From positions 1-36,511 of IMG/VR virus record IMGVR_UViG_3300042392_000256: a stretch of DNA of 36,511 nt; one strand, given 5' to 3'. The stretch comes from a virus. Below are positions 11,001 through 22,000 of the stretch, piece by piece (position 1 is the stretch's first letter; each line of letters starts with the position of its first letter). The translations under genes were made by a program, and so were the position numbers. The notes under the pieces are model-generated. The model made no database searches, was not told where the DNA came from, and was given only the letters and a program-made list of their open reading frames with translations.

Positions 11001-11612
11001 TTACTGTTTACTTTTACTTAACATCGTACTGGCAATTTGCAGCATACTTTTTGCCTTATCTAAGTCGGTCGGTTCTTTTGCCCAACCCACGGTAATTTGT
11101 CCAACAAAACGCCCTTGTTCGGGCGGTACGCTTATTCGGCATCCAAAGGTTACGCCCTTTTCAATGTACCAAAGCCCAATTTCACTTTGCGCTACGGCGT
11201 ATTCGCTACATGGCATTTCGTTAGCCATCAATGCTACAACATCGCGGTTATTAGCAGAACTTTGCGTAAACAATCCAACATCTAAACCTTCATGCGTTTT
11301 GTCGCGACCATCGCGGGTATAAGCCCTAAACAAAACCCTTGTGCCAAATAAAGGGTTAACTTTAAAGATTGCAATAACGGTCGCATCGGTGTTTTTAAAC
11401 AAATGCGCTACAACATCTTCAGCACGGTCATCGGCAATCATCGGCAACTTTTTGTTTTCTTTGTATGCCTCAAATAAGAAAGATTGATTTTGCCAAATGA
11501 AGTAGCCCGAAAAAGCAAATACCGCCATCAGCAACAAGGCAAACAATTTAAAAGGGCTATCAGCATAAGATAAAACCTTACTCAATATGTCTGATGGTTT
11601 TTCTTCGCTCAT
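11001..11612 (-). CDS. Membrane-anchored protein of the lysis region
   Basis: Protein of 203 aa: a short cytoplasmic start, one transmembrane helix (FKLFALLLMAVFAFSGYFIW, 21-40), then a ~160-residue periplasmic domain. That domain has two Cys (in NEMPCSEYAV and TFGCRISV) that could form a disulfide, and ends in a helix (DLDKAKSMLQIASTMLSKSK). The block FVGQITVGWAKEPTDLDKA looks conserved in aquatic phages, recalled only. Possible signal-anchor lysis protein or superinfection-exclusion protein; function unknown. Confidence 0.75.
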   Translation of the reverse strand: MSEEKPSDILSKVLSYADSPFKLFALLLMAVFAFSGYFIWQNQSFLFEAYKENKKLPMIADDRAEDVVAHLFKNTDATVIAIFKVNPLFGTRVLFRAYTRDGRDKTHEGLDVGLFTQSSANNRDVVALMANEMPCSEYAVAQSEIGLWYIEKGVTFGCRISVPPEQGRFVGQITVGWAKEPTDLDKAKSMLQIASTMLSKSKQ

Positions 11613-11761
11613 GCTAACCCAATCATTGACAAAAATTTAGAAACCACCTTATCGGCAAGCGCATCAGGCAAAAATTTCAGGAATCCAACGGCATACCACG
11701 CCACACATAACCGAACAAATACCTTGCAAAACAAATCAAATTGTTTTTGGTACTCATTCAT
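11609..11761 (-). CDS. 50-aa membrane-associated microprotein
   Basis: The ORF starts MNEYQKQFDLFCKVFVRLCV and continues AWYAVGFLKFLPDALADKVV, ending SKFLSMIGLA. The middle is hydrophobic (FVRLCVAWYAVGFLKFL). Its ATG overlaps the upstream TGA and its TGA overlaps the next ATG, both as ATGA, which is the main evidence that it is real. It may assist the holin; unproven. Confidence 0.65.
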   Translation of the reverse strand: MNEYQKQFDLFCKVFVRLCVAWYAVGFLKFLPDALADKVVSKFLSMIGLA

Positions 11762-12252
11762 CGACCACACTTTGTTTTAGCGCACATATCTTGTATCTCA
11801 GCGATACCCCAACCTATTGCGCCAAGAAAAATAACGATGATGACAATGCCAACCGCCCACATCATTTGTTCTTGTTCTTGTTCTTTGCGTTTCTTTTCAT
11901 CGGCTTTGGCTTGACGCGCTAAATGAGCATCTTCAATGTCCATTTGCTGCTGCCGTTCTTTAATCTTTTGCCACACATCCGCACGGCCGGTAGCCTGAAA
12001 TAACATCATCAATTCGGCTTCAAAACGCTTCGCTTCATCAAGCGCCATTTCAATTTGAAGTGCTGTACCAAGGTTAGATTTATTACCCGAACGCTTGGCT
12101 TCTACCATTGCCTTTGTTGCAACGCTTTTAGCATCGAACATTTTGGCAATCATGGGCGTTAGGCCCGCTAAATCGTTAGCGACCTTACTAGCCTTCTTCA
12201 CAAGCCCAATCGCTTGCTGTAGCCCTTCTAACGCGGTTATGGGGTCTATCAT
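11758..12252 (-). CDS. Coiled-coil protein with C-terminal membrane helix
   Basis: Protein of 164 aa from the ATG at 12252; an ORF start at 12282 was rejected because the ATG at 12252 overlaps the upstream TGA as ATGA. It begins MIDPITALEGLQQAIGLVKK and contains a long helical region, a highly charged segment (QAKADEKKRKEQEQEQ), a C-terminal membrane helix (WAVGIVIIVIFLGAIGWGIA) and an end with two Cys (DMCAKTKCGR). Similar proteins are common in marine and freshwater phages (recalled). A spanin-like or structural role is possible. Confidence 0.72.
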   Translation of the reverse strand: MIDPITALEGLQQAIGLVKKASKVANDLAGLTPMIAKMFDAKSVATKAMVEAKRSGNKSNLGTALQIEMALDEAKRFEAELMMLFQATGRADVWQKIKERQQQMDIEDAHLARQAKADEKKRKEQEQEQMMWAVGIVIIVIFLGAIGWGIAEIQDMCAKTKCGR

Positions 12253-12383
12253 TTCCGTACAACCTTTTGCCATTCTAGGCAAACAACCTTGCGGTTATAA
12301 ACATCACCCGACCATGCCCATCGGATACATCGATATTCTGTCTTATCGGAAATTGCCAGTATTAGTATCAGTACGGCTACCAT
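12249..12383 (-). CDS. 44-aa exported microprotein
   Basis: The ORF starts MVAVLILILAISDKTEYRCI and continues RWAWSGDVYNRKVVCLEWQK. A hydrophobic start acts as a short signal or anchor. Two Cys flank WAWSGDVYNRKVV and could form a disulfide in the periplasm. The SGDVYNRKVVCLEW block resembles small proteins of aquatic phages (recalled). It overlaps the 164-aa gene by ATGA. It may be an outer-membrane lysis partner; the lipobox of an Rz1 protein is absent. Confidence 0.6.
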   Translation of the reverse strand: MVAVLILILAISDKTEYRCIRWAWSGDVYNRKVVCLEWQKVVRK

Positions 12384-12466
12384 GCCCAAACAACAATGTA
12401 GGCGCAATAAATAACTAACAATGTAAGAAGTGTTGCCGCAATAAATGCGATAACAAAATCTTTCAT
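12377..12466 (-). CDS. 29-aa membrane microprotein
   Basis: The ORF encodes MKDFVIAFIAATLLTLLVIY followed by CAYIVVWAW, one strong transmembrane helix. Its start overlaps the 58-aa gene stop as ATGA and its stop lies inside the start of the 44-aa gene. It could be an antiholin or pinholin-like peptide, inferred only from size and place. Confidence 0.6.
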   Translation of the reverse strand: MKDFVIAFIAATLLTLLVIYCAYIVVWAW

Positions 12467-12639
12467 TTCAAGTTTACTAAAGAAGAATAAATTACGCCCG
12501 CCATACCAATAAGCATAGCGCCGCAAGCCCTAATCAATAAACTTTCTAAGCGCTTAAGCCGCGCACAAAGCATTTCATAACGCAATGTGCAAACGGCTTC
12601 ATGGCTATCTAAACGCGATTCAACATCATTGGATGGCAT
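12463..12639 (-). CDS. 58-aa XhlA-like membrane protein
   Basis: The ORF starts MPSNDVESRLDSHEAVCTLR and continues YEMLCARLKRLESLLIRACG, ending with AMLIGMAGVIYSSLVNLK. A charged amphipathic helix is followed by a single membrane helix near the C-terminus, as in the XhlA/hemolysin-like cofactors of phage holins. ATGA overlap with the next gene supports it. The family match is by architecture only. Confidence 0.65.
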   Translation of the reverse strand: MPSNDVESRLDSHEAVCTLRYEMLCARLKRLESLLIRACGAMLIGMAGVIYSSLVNLK

Positions 12640-12784
12640 CTTCCGATACTTTCATTTGCTGCTCGGCTTGGCCCTTGATTTTTACCACCAAGTTCCATGC
12701 GCCTGTTTTGGTAGGCAAATCGCCCAACACTTGCAGGATTGCGTTTGTTTCTTCAACGGTCAAAGTTAGTGTAATGTCTTGCAT
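12626..12784 (-). CDS. 52-aa conserved phage microprotein
   Basis: The ORF starts MQDITLTLTVEETNAILQVL and continues GDLPTKTGAWNLVVKIKGQA. It is predicted as a strand, a helix and a second helix. AAGGA lies nine bases before the ATG, and the terminator T-run ends just upstream. Similar short proteins with TLTVEE...VLG.LP are frequent in aquatic phages (recalled). First gene of the lysis block; function unknown. Confidence 0.68.
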   Translation of the reverse strand: MQDITLTLTVEETNAILQVLGDLPTKTGAWNLVVKIKGQAEQQMKVSEDAIQ

Positions 12785-12796
12785 TATCGTTTCCTT

Positions 12797-12824
12797 AAAA
12801 AAAGCCCGCCATTAGGGTTGGCGG
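12797..12824 (-). terminator. Intrinsic terminator between tail and lysis genes
   Basis: On the minus strand CCGCCA pairs with TGGCGG (12806-12811 with 12819-12824) around a 7-base loop and is followed by GC and then seven T (12797-12803). It sits between the DUF7936-like gene and the lysis block and would lower lysis-gene transcription from the tail operon. The lysis ribosome-binding site follows directly after the T-run. Confidence 0.78.
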
Positions 12825-12838
12825 TTTACCCATATATA

Positions 12839-13171
12839 TTATGGCGCAGGAGTTGCCCAAGGCAAAGGCGGTTGCACAATTGGGGGGTTAATTTGATTGT
12901 CAATGTTGGCTTGAATAGCCGCTTCTGTAGCGTCTTTATCAACGCCATTAGCCCAACACCATCCCAACACTTGTTCTTGCGTCAAATCAGCGTATGGCGT
13001 GAACTGACCTTCAGCGGGCATAGGGAATGAGCAAGTTGAATAAATGGTTGCGTTATAGGTGTCTTGAACACCATTGCAACGCCATCCCGCAGTAACCACT
13101 ACATCGGTTAAAGAACCCTCTGTAGGTTTGCAATTCATCCATTCAATAATCCATGTTGTTGTTGCTGACAT
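12839..13171 (-). CDS. Tail-associated DUF7936-like protein
   Basis: Protein of 110 aa. It starts MSATTTWIIEWMNCKPTEGS and continues LTDVVVTAGWRCNGVQDTYN. The TWxIxWMxxKP...VxxAGWRCN pattern is that of a family I recall as DUF7936, usually found after tail-fibre genes. The middle (LTQEQVLGWCWANGVDKDAT) and a Pro-rich C-terminus also fit. GAAAGG precedes the ATG by six bases. Probably a fibre accessory or adhesin-tip protein (inference). Confidence 0.7.
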   Translation of the reverse strand: MSATTTWIIEWMNCKPTEGSLTDVVVTAGWRCNGVQDTYNATIYSTCSFPMPAEGQFTPYADLTQEQVLGWCWANGVDKDATEAAIQANIDNQINPPIVQPPLPWATPAP

Positions 13172-13192
13172 AATTTACCTTTCAAAAAATTT

Positions 13193-16100
13193 TTAAATAC
13201 TCCAAGAAACCACAACTCCAAAAACCTCAACAACAACCTGAACATGGCTATCACCTGAATAGTTAACAATAACATCAAGAGTTGCTGTACCACCTGAACC
13301 AACTGTTGAAACTGTAATTGTGGGATATGTTCCCGCGCTATAAATAAGATTTGCTGTTGCAGATGAATTTGTTGTAACCATGTATTGAGCATAGTTATTT
13401 CCGGGGCTTCCACCGCGATATTGATATGAAGTTGTAACCCTTACTAATCCACCGCCGCTATATGCACCATTAGGGCTAGAAATTCTGCAAAGTGTTTGTG
13501 TACCGCTTGATGCAACATAAGAAGATGCCCATGTTCTTGTATCTGTTCCCGAATATTGCAATGTGTTACCAGCACCTCCGCCAATCATTGAAATACCATT
13601 GCTTACAGTCAATACATCTTTAGAAGTTGTAGTTCCAACAAGCAATTGCCCCGATGAATTTATTCTTGCTTTTTCTGAACCACTTCCTACTTTGAAAATA
13701 ATTGTATTATCTTCGTAAAGACTAATCATTTCATTGCCGTAAGAGCGCAATGATAAAGAAGCACCGCCTACACAAACAATAGATGCGTTTGCAGTATTAG
13801 AAGCATTATTAAAATATAAAGTCTTGCCGTTAAAAATTGCAACATCACCTGAACCTGTAATACTTAATCGTTGCGTACCATCAGTACTGAAAACAATAGG
13901 GTACGCCCCACTTCTATAAATTGCACCCGCATAAGCCGATGTTCCGTAAAAAGTTCCTGCGCTGTTATCAATGCCAAAATAGAAAGAACCACCTGAGTTC
14001 TTCATTTCTAAACCATTGAAATTTGTACCTGTAGTAGAAGTAACATCAACAATACAAGCACTTGCCGCAACGGAAAGATTTTGAGTAGGATTATTTGTGC
14101 CAATACCAACATTGCCATTGTTACTGATACGCATTTTTTCATTTGCTAAACCACCACTCCCCGTATAAAAACGATGTGATGCCCCTGCACTAGTGCGAGG
14201 GATGTAAATTAAATCACCATTTACTCCGCCAAATGTAGAATCATTGCCCCACAGTACATAAGCATTAACATCATTTGATGGAACGCCTGATGGTGCTAAA
14301 CCAAAAATAATACCTGTTGCTGATTCATAACCCGCTTTGATGTTGCCAACTACAGTAAGCGCAGTAGATGGTGAACTTGTGCCAATACCTACATTGCCTG
14401 TGCTTGAAATACGCATCCGCTCAACAGGGCTACCGCCATCAGATGGAGTAGTAATAAACCGTAAATAACCACTATAGTCGCCAGCGGTTGCGGATGCTTT
14501 TGCTCCTTGGATAAAAGCAAACGGGTATGGCGAATACGTGTTTCCACTTTTACCGCCAAAAGTTAATATAGGCCCAACATCAGCGGCGGCTGTTTCTGTT
14601 GAAAACAAACCAACGGTTCCAATAGACGAACTAATTGAACTTGTGCCATAAAAAGTAGCCGTTGTGGGTATGCCAAGAGCGGCACCAGAAGAATCGCCAA
14701 CTGTTAATTTTGCATTTGGCGAACTTGTACCAATACCAAAATTCCCTGCGTTATCTATCCTTGCCTTTTCCGATAGCGTTCCAGTAATGGTGTTGCGGAA
14801 AACAATAGCACCGCCTGAATCACTTGATTGGTTATCAATGTAAAGCGTTCTAGTTCCCGCAACAGAATACATCCCCATGCTGTATTGGGAATCAAAATAC
14901 CAACCAAGTGAAGTAGTTCCCCACTCCATCTTAAAGTTACCGCTTGAATCAAATCTAGCACGTGATGTGTTGTTAGTACCAAAAACAAGAGCGGCAGAAG
15001 TTGTATTTGTTAGTTCTAAATTACCAGTAGTGCTATTGCGATAAATTAACTGAGCCTTTACTGAGCCAGCCGCATCACTCAAATTAATAGCAGGTGTGGT
15101 GTTGTCGCCAACAGTTAATTTAGATGAAGGCGAACTTGTACCAATACCTAGATTGCCTGAGGAATCGAGGCGCATTAATGCGGCTGTGTCTGCGTTGTTT
15201 CTCCACTCCAATGCGGTAGTACCTGCGTACAAGTACGACATTGACGCACCACCCCTTGCAAACATTGGTTGCCCACCAACAAGGTGAATTGTGTTGTCAG
15301 CAAAATTTGCTACGCCATTTACATCCAACTTGTAAGCAGGCAAACTTGTACCAATACCCAACCCTGTTGAGGTGAGGCGCATTTGTTCTGCACTGTTTAC
15401 AATAAATTGAATTGGATGATTGCTTGTTGTTCCAAGATAAAGACCAACACTATAAGAACCAAAATAAGAGGTAATACCAGTGCTTGATTCTGTTGACCTA
15501 AAAAATGGCCCAGTTGCACGAGTAAATCCAAATTCAGCCCCATCAAAAGTAAGCGCAGAACCTGTAGTTAATGCGCTTGATGATGAAGCATAAACAACAC
15601 CATTAGCGGTAAACGATGTAAGCCCTGTGCCACCGCTAGTAGTAGGCAATGCAGTACCCGACAAACCAAACGCCAATGTGCCGCTTGTTGTGATGGGTGA
15701 ACCGCTGATAGACAAGAACGATGGAACAGTAGCCGCAACGCTAGTTACTGTACCTAATGGGTTTGATGCCCAAGATGTGTCAGTACCATCGGTTGTAAGG
15801 TACTTGCCGCTATTTCCTGTTTGGCTAGGTGCTAAAGCATTGAACGCCGCGTTAGCCGTTGTTTGCCCTGTACCGCCTGATGCAATACCAATAGCGGTAG
15901 ATGCCGTTAAAGTAGTAAATGCACCCGCCCTAGGCGTTGTACCGCCAATAGCCATGTTGTCCATCGTACCCACATTGGTTGGGTTGATTTCAACACCACC
16001 GCTTCCTGTAGGTTTGATGTGAACATGACCTGTCCCTGTGGGGCTAATGTCAATCTGAGCATTTGCGCCATTCATGTTTGTGGAAACATCTAATGAGAGA

Positions 16101-18457
16101 TTATTTCCACCACCACCGCCCCATTGAAGTTGAGCAGTTCCGCTTGCATTGCGTAATGCGCCGCCCGCAGAACTTACCGCATCAACATAAGGCGTAGCAA
16201 TTTTTGTACTTGCCGTTATTGTTGTGCCACCCAAAGTTGTAAATGCACCCGTTGTTGCTGTTGTTGCGCCAATGGTTGTGCCGTTAATTGCACCACCTGT
16301 AATTGCTACAGAACTTGCATTTTGCGTTGCAATAGTACCTAAACCAAGATTTGTTCGCGCATCAGGGGCGGTACTTGCACCCGTACCACCATCGGCAATA
16401 GCCAAATCGGTAATGCCCGTAATGCTACCACCTGTGATGGCAACGCTGTTGGCGTTTTGGGTTGACATAGTGCCAAGCCCTGAAACTTGCGTGTTTGTAA
16501 TCGCAATGTTTACATCAGCGGCAGCGGTTAATTGACCTTGACCATTTACCGTAAATGTAGGAACTGCGCTTGCAGTACCGTAAGAAGCCGCTGTAACCGC
16601 TGTATTAGCGATTGAAATGGTACGGTTAGTAGTTAGGTTGCCCCCGCCAGTTAAACCCGTTCCCGCGCTAATTGTTAGGCTAGTAGATGGCGCACCAACA
16701 TCGGTATTAGTCAGAACAACAACGCCCGTGTAGCCGTTAACGCTTGCCACTTGGTCGGTGTTATCGATTTTTTCCCATGCTGTACCGTTGTAAATTGCCC
16801 AATCGCCTACCAACCAATCGGTTACACCGTTAAGGTTTGTGTTACCCGCAACGGAAACAACATAGTAATGCCCTTTTGTACCAACGCTAGAAGTTAGCGT
16901 AGGCGTGTTTGTGGATGCGTTCCATGCGCCTTGATAACTTACGCCGCCCTGAATACTTGCAGGGATTTGCGACAAAGGAACTGTACCGCCCGCATCTAGC
17001 GTAGCAACGCCCAAGGCAACGCCCGCGTTCAATACTGCCGCAGTACCCAAGCCAAGGTTAGAACGCGCATCAGCGGCGTTTGAAGCACCTGTACCACCGT
17101 CTGCAATAGCAAGGTCGGTAATTCCTGTAATGCTTCCACCCGTAATAGTTACGGAATTGGAATTTTGCGTTGACATAGTACCCAAGCCGCTGACCTGAGT
17201 ATTTGAAATTGCAATCGGTGTTGCCGCCAATGCTGTTAGTTGACCTTGCGCATTTACTGTTGCGGTCAAAGTATTGGATGAAGAACCATACGCACCCGCT
17301 GTTACCGAAGTGTTAGCGATAGACAAAGTACGGTTAGCAGTTAAATCACCGCCGCCCGATAGCCCTGTACCCGCGCTAATCGTAATTGCTGATGCCGCCG
17401 CACCTAAGTTTGTTCGTGCGCCTGACGCATCACTAGCACCCGTGCCGCCATCAGCAACCGCTAAATCTGTGATGCCTGTGATTGAACCGCCTGTAATCGC
17501 AACCGCGTTAGCATCTTGCGTTGACATTGTGCCTAAACCCGAAATTTGGGTGTTGGCAATAGCAATAGGCGTATCGGCTAAAGCGGTTAATTGACCTTGT
17601 GCATTTACCGTTGCTGTTAGCGTTTTAGATGCCGCGCCGTATGCGCCCGCAGTAACAGTTGTGTTGGCAATGCTCAATGTTCGGTTAGCAGATAAATCAC
17701 CACCACCTGACAAGCCCGTACCCGCGCTAATGGTTGTTGCTTGGTCGGCAGCATTAAGGTTAGTTCTTGCACCCGCAGCAGTTGTAGCGCCTGTACCGCC
17801 GTTGTCAACATCCAATGTACCGCTTAATGTGATTGTGCCGCTAGTGGTGATTGGGCCGCCCGTGAACGACAAACCCGTAGTGCCGCCTGATACATCAACC
17901 GATGTAACAGTACCGCCGCCATCCGTTACCCATTCCAAGCCTGTAGCCGTGCCATCTAAAGAAAGGCGCTTGTTTGCGTTGCCTGTATATGATGGCAACA
18001 AATTAACCATTGCACCCGCTGCGGTGCTTGCGCCTGTACCACCATCAGCAACCGCTAGGTCGGTAATGCCCGTAATAGTGCCGCCAGTAATAGAAACTGC
18101 ATTTGCATTTTGTGTAGCAATCGTACCCAAACCTAAGTTGGTACGCGCACCGCTTGCGGTAGTTGCGCCCGTGCCGCCCAAGTTAACGGGTACGGTGCTT
18201 AAACTGATTGTCGAACCAGTAACAACAATTGGTGATTGACCAATGTATTGAATCGTACCGACAGGGCCAACCAATTCGGTTGTGCCATCAGTAAATGTAA
18301 ATTCAAGATAAAGCGCGTTATCAATTTCAACGGCGGTAACATCCGCTACGCCCCGACCCGCTACACCGCGGCTAATCGCAATTGTTTGAATTGGTACGGG
18401 CGTAACTTCTAACAGAACATTGTTTTCGTTCTGAACGGTAACTTTAATATTTGACAT
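13193..18457 (-). CDS. Giant repetitive tail fibre protein
   Basis: Protein of 1754 aa. The N-terminal ~100 residues are a unique attachment domain. Residues ~100-760 hold repeated blocks ([32 protein letters not shown] and [19 protein letters not shown]). The second half holds at least five copies of GIGTSSP-like followed by LTV, a coiled beta repeat also seen in other fibres. No S74 chaperone ends this protein. The C-terminal ~120 residues (from [16 protein letters not shown]) are unique and probably bind the receptor. It follows the J-like and Ig-like genes in tail order. Confidence 0.85.
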   Translation of the reverse strand: MSNIKVTVQNENNVLLEVTPVPIQTIAISRGVAGRGVADVTAVEIDNALYLEFTFTDGTTELVGPVGTIQYIGQSPIVVTGSTISLSTVPVNLGGTGATTASGARTNLGLGTIATQNANAVSITGGTITGITDLAVADGGTGASTAAGAMVNLLPSYTGNANKRLSLDGTATGLEWVTDGGGTVTSVDVSGGTTGLSFTGGPITTSGTITLSGTLDVDNGGTGATTAAGARTNLNAADQATTISAGTGLSGGGDLSANRTLSIANTTVTAGAYGAASKTLTATVNAQGQLTALADTPIAIANTQISGLGTMSTQDANAVAITGGSITGITDLAVADGGTGASDASGARTNLGAAASAITISAGTGLSGGGDLTANRTLSIANTSVTAGAYGSSSNTLTATVNAQGQLTALAATPIAISNTQVSGLGTMSTQNSNSVTITGGSITGITDLAIADGGTGASNAADARSNLGLGTAAVLNAGVALGVATLDAGGTVPLSQIPASIQGGVSYQGAWNASTNTPTLTSSVGTKGHYYVVSVAGNTNLNGVTDWLVGDWAIYNGTAWEKIDNTDQVASVNGYTGVVVLTNTDVGAPSTSLTISAGTGLTGGGNLTTNRTISIANTAVTAASYGTASAVPTFTVNGQGQLTAAADVNIAITNTQVSGLGTMSTQNANSVAITGGSITGITDLAIADGGTGASTAPDARTNLGLGTIATQNASSVAITGGAINGTTIGATTATTGAFTTLGGTTITASTKIATPYVDAVSSAGGALRNASGTAQLQWGGGGGNNLSLDVSTNMNGANAQIDISPTGTGHVHIKPTGSGGVEINPTNVGTMDNMAIGGTTPRAGAFTTLTASTAIGIASGGTGQTTANAAFNALAPSQTGNSGKYLTTDGTDTSWASNPLGTVTSVAATVPSFLSISGSPITTSGTLAFGLSGTALPTTSGGTGLTSFTANGVVYASSSSALTTGSALTFDGAEFGFTRATGPFFRSTESSTGITSYFGSYSVGLYLGTTSNHPIQFIVNSAEQMRLTSTGLGIGTSLPAYKLDVNGVANFADNTIHLVGGQPMFARGGASMSYLYAGTTALEWRNNADTAALMRLDSSGNLGIGTSSPSSKLTVGDNTTPAINLSDAAGSVKAQLIYRNSTTGNLELTNTTSAALVFGTNNTSRARFDSSGNFKMEWGTTSLGWYFDSQYSMGMYSVAGTRTLYIDNQSSDSGGAIVFRNTITGTLSEKARIDNAGNFGIGTSSPNAKLTVGDSSGAALGIPTTATFYGTSSISSSIGTVGLFSTETAAADVGPILTFGGKSGNTYSPYPFAFIQGAKASATAGDYSGYLRFITTPSDGGSPVERMRISSTGNVGIGTSSPSTALTVVGNIKAGYESATGIIFGLAPSGVPSNDVNAYVLWGNDSTFGGVNGDLIYIPRTSAGASHRFYTGSGGLANEKMRISNNGNVGIGTNNPTQNLSVAASACIVDVTSTTGTNFNGLEMKNSGGSFYFGIDNSAGTFYGTSAYAGAIYRSGAYPIVFSTDGTQRLSITGSGDVAIFNGKTLYFNNASNTANASIVCVGGASLSLRSYGNEMISLYEDNTIIFKVGSGSEKARINSSGQLLVGTTTSKDVLTVSNGISMIGGGAGNTLQYSGTDTRTWASSYVASSGTQTLCRISSPNGAYSGGGLVRVTTSYQYRGGSPGNNYAQYMVTTNSSATANLIYSAGTYPTITVSTVGSGGTATLDVIVNYSGDSHVQVVVEVFGVVVSWSI
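16340..17740 (-). repeat. Three ~110-residue repeats inside the tail fibre gene
   Basis: Three related segments of about 330-350 bases lie near 17740-17400, 17400-17040 and 16680-16340; the last is separated from the others by a unique insert ([20 protein letters not shown] region). Each encodes [38 protein letters not shown] and [14 protein letters not shown] blocks in order. Boundaries are approximate. Such repeats may change number by recombination and alter fibre length. Confidence 0.65.
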
Positions 18458-18466
18458 GATTTCCCC

Positions 18467-18949
18467 TTAAACAACAACAACACCATCCGAACGAACCAAG
18501 AACATTAAAAAGATAATGTTATCTTGTGCGGGTGTAGGCGTGTTAGCGGGAAAACTAATCTTGATGCGCCCTGTAAAACAAACAGGGTCAACGGCATCAA
18601 TATCTAATTCGGGGTCGGTTGTAATCAAACTCCAAGCAGAATCATCAATTACCAAAGTAAAAGAACCTTGGGCATCTACTTGGTTTGTGATTGTCAAACT
18701 GATTGGCGTAGGTGTAGGCGTGTAGTTGGCTACATCAAACGATAAACCGTTACGCGTATCAATCAAATTGGAAACTGTACGGCGAACAATTGACGCGGTG
18801 ATTGTTGTGCCTGTTAAATCAACGGGTGCGCCTTCTGAAGTCATTTGCAGATTCCAGTAAGTTCGTTGGTTATAGACAAGTTCACCAGTAATCAAGGGGT
18901 TATCAAACCCGCTTACTTGCGTGATTACATTTTTGGAAAATAGCGCCAT
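18467..18949 (-). CDS. Putative baseplate/fibre-linker beta-sandwich protein
   Basis: Protein of 160 aa from the ATG at 18949 (MALFSKNVITQVSGFDNPLI); the ORF opens ten residues earlier but that start has no better ribosome-binding site. The body (VDLTGTTITASIVRRT, ... ITNQVDAQGSFTLVIDDSAW) resembles the Ig-like upper-baseplate proteins (BppU-like) that join fibre to tail tip. It lies between the J-like and fibre genes, which fits. The 83-base gap upstream contains a 5-bp GC hairpin at 18980-18993. Confidence 0.6.
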   Translation of the reverse strand: MALFSKNVITQVSGFDNPLITGELVYNQRTYWNLQMTSEGAPVDLTGTTITASIVRRTVSNLIDTRNGLSFDVANYTPTPTPISLTITNQVDAQGSFTLVIDDSAWSLITTDPELDIDAVDPVCFTGRIKISFPANTPTPAQDNIIFLMFLVRSDGVVVV

Positions 18950-19032
18950 GTTAGCGTTCCCTATACATAGGTCGAACATCCGCGTACCCGCGGGCGGTTA
19001 TGTCTTATCTTTTCAATATTTTAATGCCCAAT

Positions 19033-22000
19033 TTAAATCTTGGGAATCTGTTTCTTCAATTCTTCAACTTGTGCTGAAAGTTCTTGTACGGCTTTAATTA
19101 AAACCGCAACATACGATGGATAGTGAATTGTTTTAAAACCAACTTCATCGCCAACTTTCCAATCAGGTTCTTCGTAAACCAAGGATGAACCAAGCGGAAT
19201 AATATCTTCTACTTCATCAGCAATTAAGCCGTAACCTTTTTGGTGTTTGGGGTCGGCTTTAAGTTTGTAAGAAACGGGGCGCAATTGTTTGACAAATGCC
19301 AAACCTAAATCGCAATCTGTAATTTCTTCTTTTAGTCTTACATCCGATGGGCTTGTTGTACGAACATCTAAAGTAACGGTGTTACCCGAACCAGTTGTTC
19401 CTACATACGCGTTAACAATGCCTGTAGTGCTTGAACCTAAAATGTTAATTCCTGAACCCGCGGCATTTGCTGTTCCGCTGTTGCAAGGGAAAATACGCGC
19501 CCATGATGATGCACTATAGCCATCCATTCGGGCGGTATCGTAGGCTTGACCCGTTGTTGATAACGGCGTATAGCCCAAAGCCGTTGTAACGGTTGAACTT
19601 GTGATAGATACCGCGCCCCAAGTTCCGTTACCCCGCAGCACATCGGTTACTGAGCCTGTAGGTACTGCAAATGTATAGGCATCCCATTTAAAAGGGCCGT
19701 TACACCAAACGGCAGGGCCACTTGCTGAAATGCCATAAACACCCGCACCCGAACCATTGGATAAACCAAATACACCAACGCCCGCAGAACCGTTACCGTA
19801 ACCTTTAACGCCTACGCCACTTGTTCCGCTTGCGTTGCCTTCGATGCCCGCGAATGGCCCGCTACCAAAAACGCCTGTACCACCCGAACCAAAAGATACG
19901 CCGCGTACACCAAACGCATTGTTATCGCCATAACCATAAACGCCCGCGGCTTCAATAACGGGGTTGTAAGGTGCGTTATCAGCAAATGCAATGATGCCAA
20001 ATTTTTGCGCATAAGTTACATTGGCTGTAACCGCGGCAGTTCCCGCAATAGTTGTAACTGCACCATTGAACTTAGCAGAACCAGTAATCTCAATGTTACT
20101 AGCGCCAATTAAGTTGCCCCTAAAAATACCGTTGTTAAAAAATACATCGCCTGTAGATTGCTGAATGTAATAACCCAAAGTTCCATAAGTTGCGGGCGTA
20201 CCGTATATCGGCGGTGTTGACCCGTTCCAGTTATCCGAACGAATGTCTTGGAAAATGCTTGCCGCTACTGGCCCTGTCCATGCCGTGCTATTAGCGGGAA
20301 CGCTATTTACAGTAACCGCGTTGCTGTTGTATTGGCCTTGGATGTACCACATCACTTGACCAACCGAAACGGTAGGCGCTGTTAATGTCCAACCTGTAGG
20401 CGCTGTAGCACCGCTTGTAGGCGTTGTAAATGTTGGGGCTGCGCTTGATTGGCTTTGAACTTTATAAGCAGTTATAAAACTAATGCCCGCTGTTCCCGCC
20501 GTTCCTGTTGGCGACCAAACAAATGCTGAACTGTTAGAACTTTTTTGCGATGACGCAATTTCATTTCCAACCGTGTAGGTAAAGTAGAAAGTTCCCGCGG
20601 GCAATACTTGATTGGCAAATGTGTAAGTAGTGCCATTTGCTACGGGTGTATTGTTAGGCGAAACCGCAGTATTAAGAACTTTCCAACTTGTTGAATCAGC
20701 GGGCGTAGATGTATAAAACAAAGTGCCAAAAGTTACGCGCCCCGTTGCAGGGATTGATACTTGCACATCAAAACTAGGCACGGCATCCGATGGGCGTGAT
20801 GCTGTAACCGTAGGCGCTGTTAATGCTGAAAAGTAAACGGGCGATGCTAAGTTACTATTTGGAACGGGCGTAAATTGCGTTATGTCTTGGTCATCATAAA
20901 CTTGCGCGTTGTATTCGCTAAGTTCTAAACGCGCACCTAAATTCCCATCAGGCAATGACGCTTCGTTAACCTTCATCACGCGGAAAAGTTTTGCGTTCCA
21001 ACCATAATCAGAATTGGTGACGCTAACAACATCACCCGCATCAACTTGGATGCCGTAATAGGTTGTGTTGAAACCTACAATTAAATCTTCGCGGGCTTGT
21101 TCCAACAAACGGTTTGCAAGGTAATGCGCTTGCACGGAATCGTTAACCATGTCGTAAGTAATTGAATACTTGTTAACGGGTTCGTTGGGATACAGTAAAC
21201 CGCTAGGTGTTTCAATGTTGACAAATGCGGCTTGGTCGCGGTTTTCCTTGAATGGGAAACGCGCTTCAACTTGGTTAATTGAACTTGTAATGTCGGTTGC
21301 GCTAACGCGAATTTCGCCAATGATGTTGTCATCATCAAACGCATAGGCTGTTGATTCGGCTTTGTTAATAACTACCGACCATTGACCCAATGCCGCGTTG
21401 TATGTCATCCACGAATCGCAAGCCGACATGATGCGGTCAATATTAGAAAGAACCGATTGCCCTGCATCCAACACGCCGTTAATGCGGTAACGCGGTTGCG
21501 TAGATGGTGAGCCACTACTATTTGTAAATGTTATGTTTTGGTCGCCGTAAGTGTTTAACGCTGTTGCGCTTGAACTATTAACAAACGCTGCATCTACTGC
21601 GCCGCCGTAAACTGAATTGGTAATGTAGTCATACCAAACATCACCCGCTTTTGCTACGCCTGTGCCATTAAGTGTATGGGCTACTTTAAATGTAATTGGT
21701 TGCAGTTGGGTTGTATCGGCATCGCGGTTGTAAATAAGTTTGACAATAGCAAAACCCAAACCATTCATTTGGCGCGTACCTGTCCAACGCTGTGCGCTTG
21801 CAATGTCAGAGCCACCCATTACGGTGCTAGGTGCTGATGCGCCGTTTGCGGATGTGATTGTGCCGCCCGCGGTAGATGTATAAAGACTGATGTAAAGGTT
21901 GCCGCTAATCTTTGTATCTACATTGCCCGCTTCATCGGTCAGGCTAACAACTTTAGTTAAATCTGTACCATCAAAAGTTACTTTTCTATCACCGTAGTAC

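Noticed and set aside
15627-18239. Long plus-strand ORFs opposite the tail fibre gene (for example 15627-16022 and 17661-18239)
   Set aside because: They mirror the repetitive Gly/Thr/Ala codons of the fibre, have low-complexity Pro/Val/Ala products and no fitting ribosome-binding sites.
13193-18457. CRISPR-like or tandem-repeat array in the fibre gene
   Set aside because: The repeats are long, imperfect and in frame with a continuous protein, not short repeats with spacers.
20450-20490. Further operator candidate near 20462 (TATAAG followed by TATAAA)
   Set aside because: The second arm does not match CTTATA in orientation, and the site lies inside the J-like coding region without promoter elements. 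TATAAG sites near 28715 and 31155 fail in the same way.
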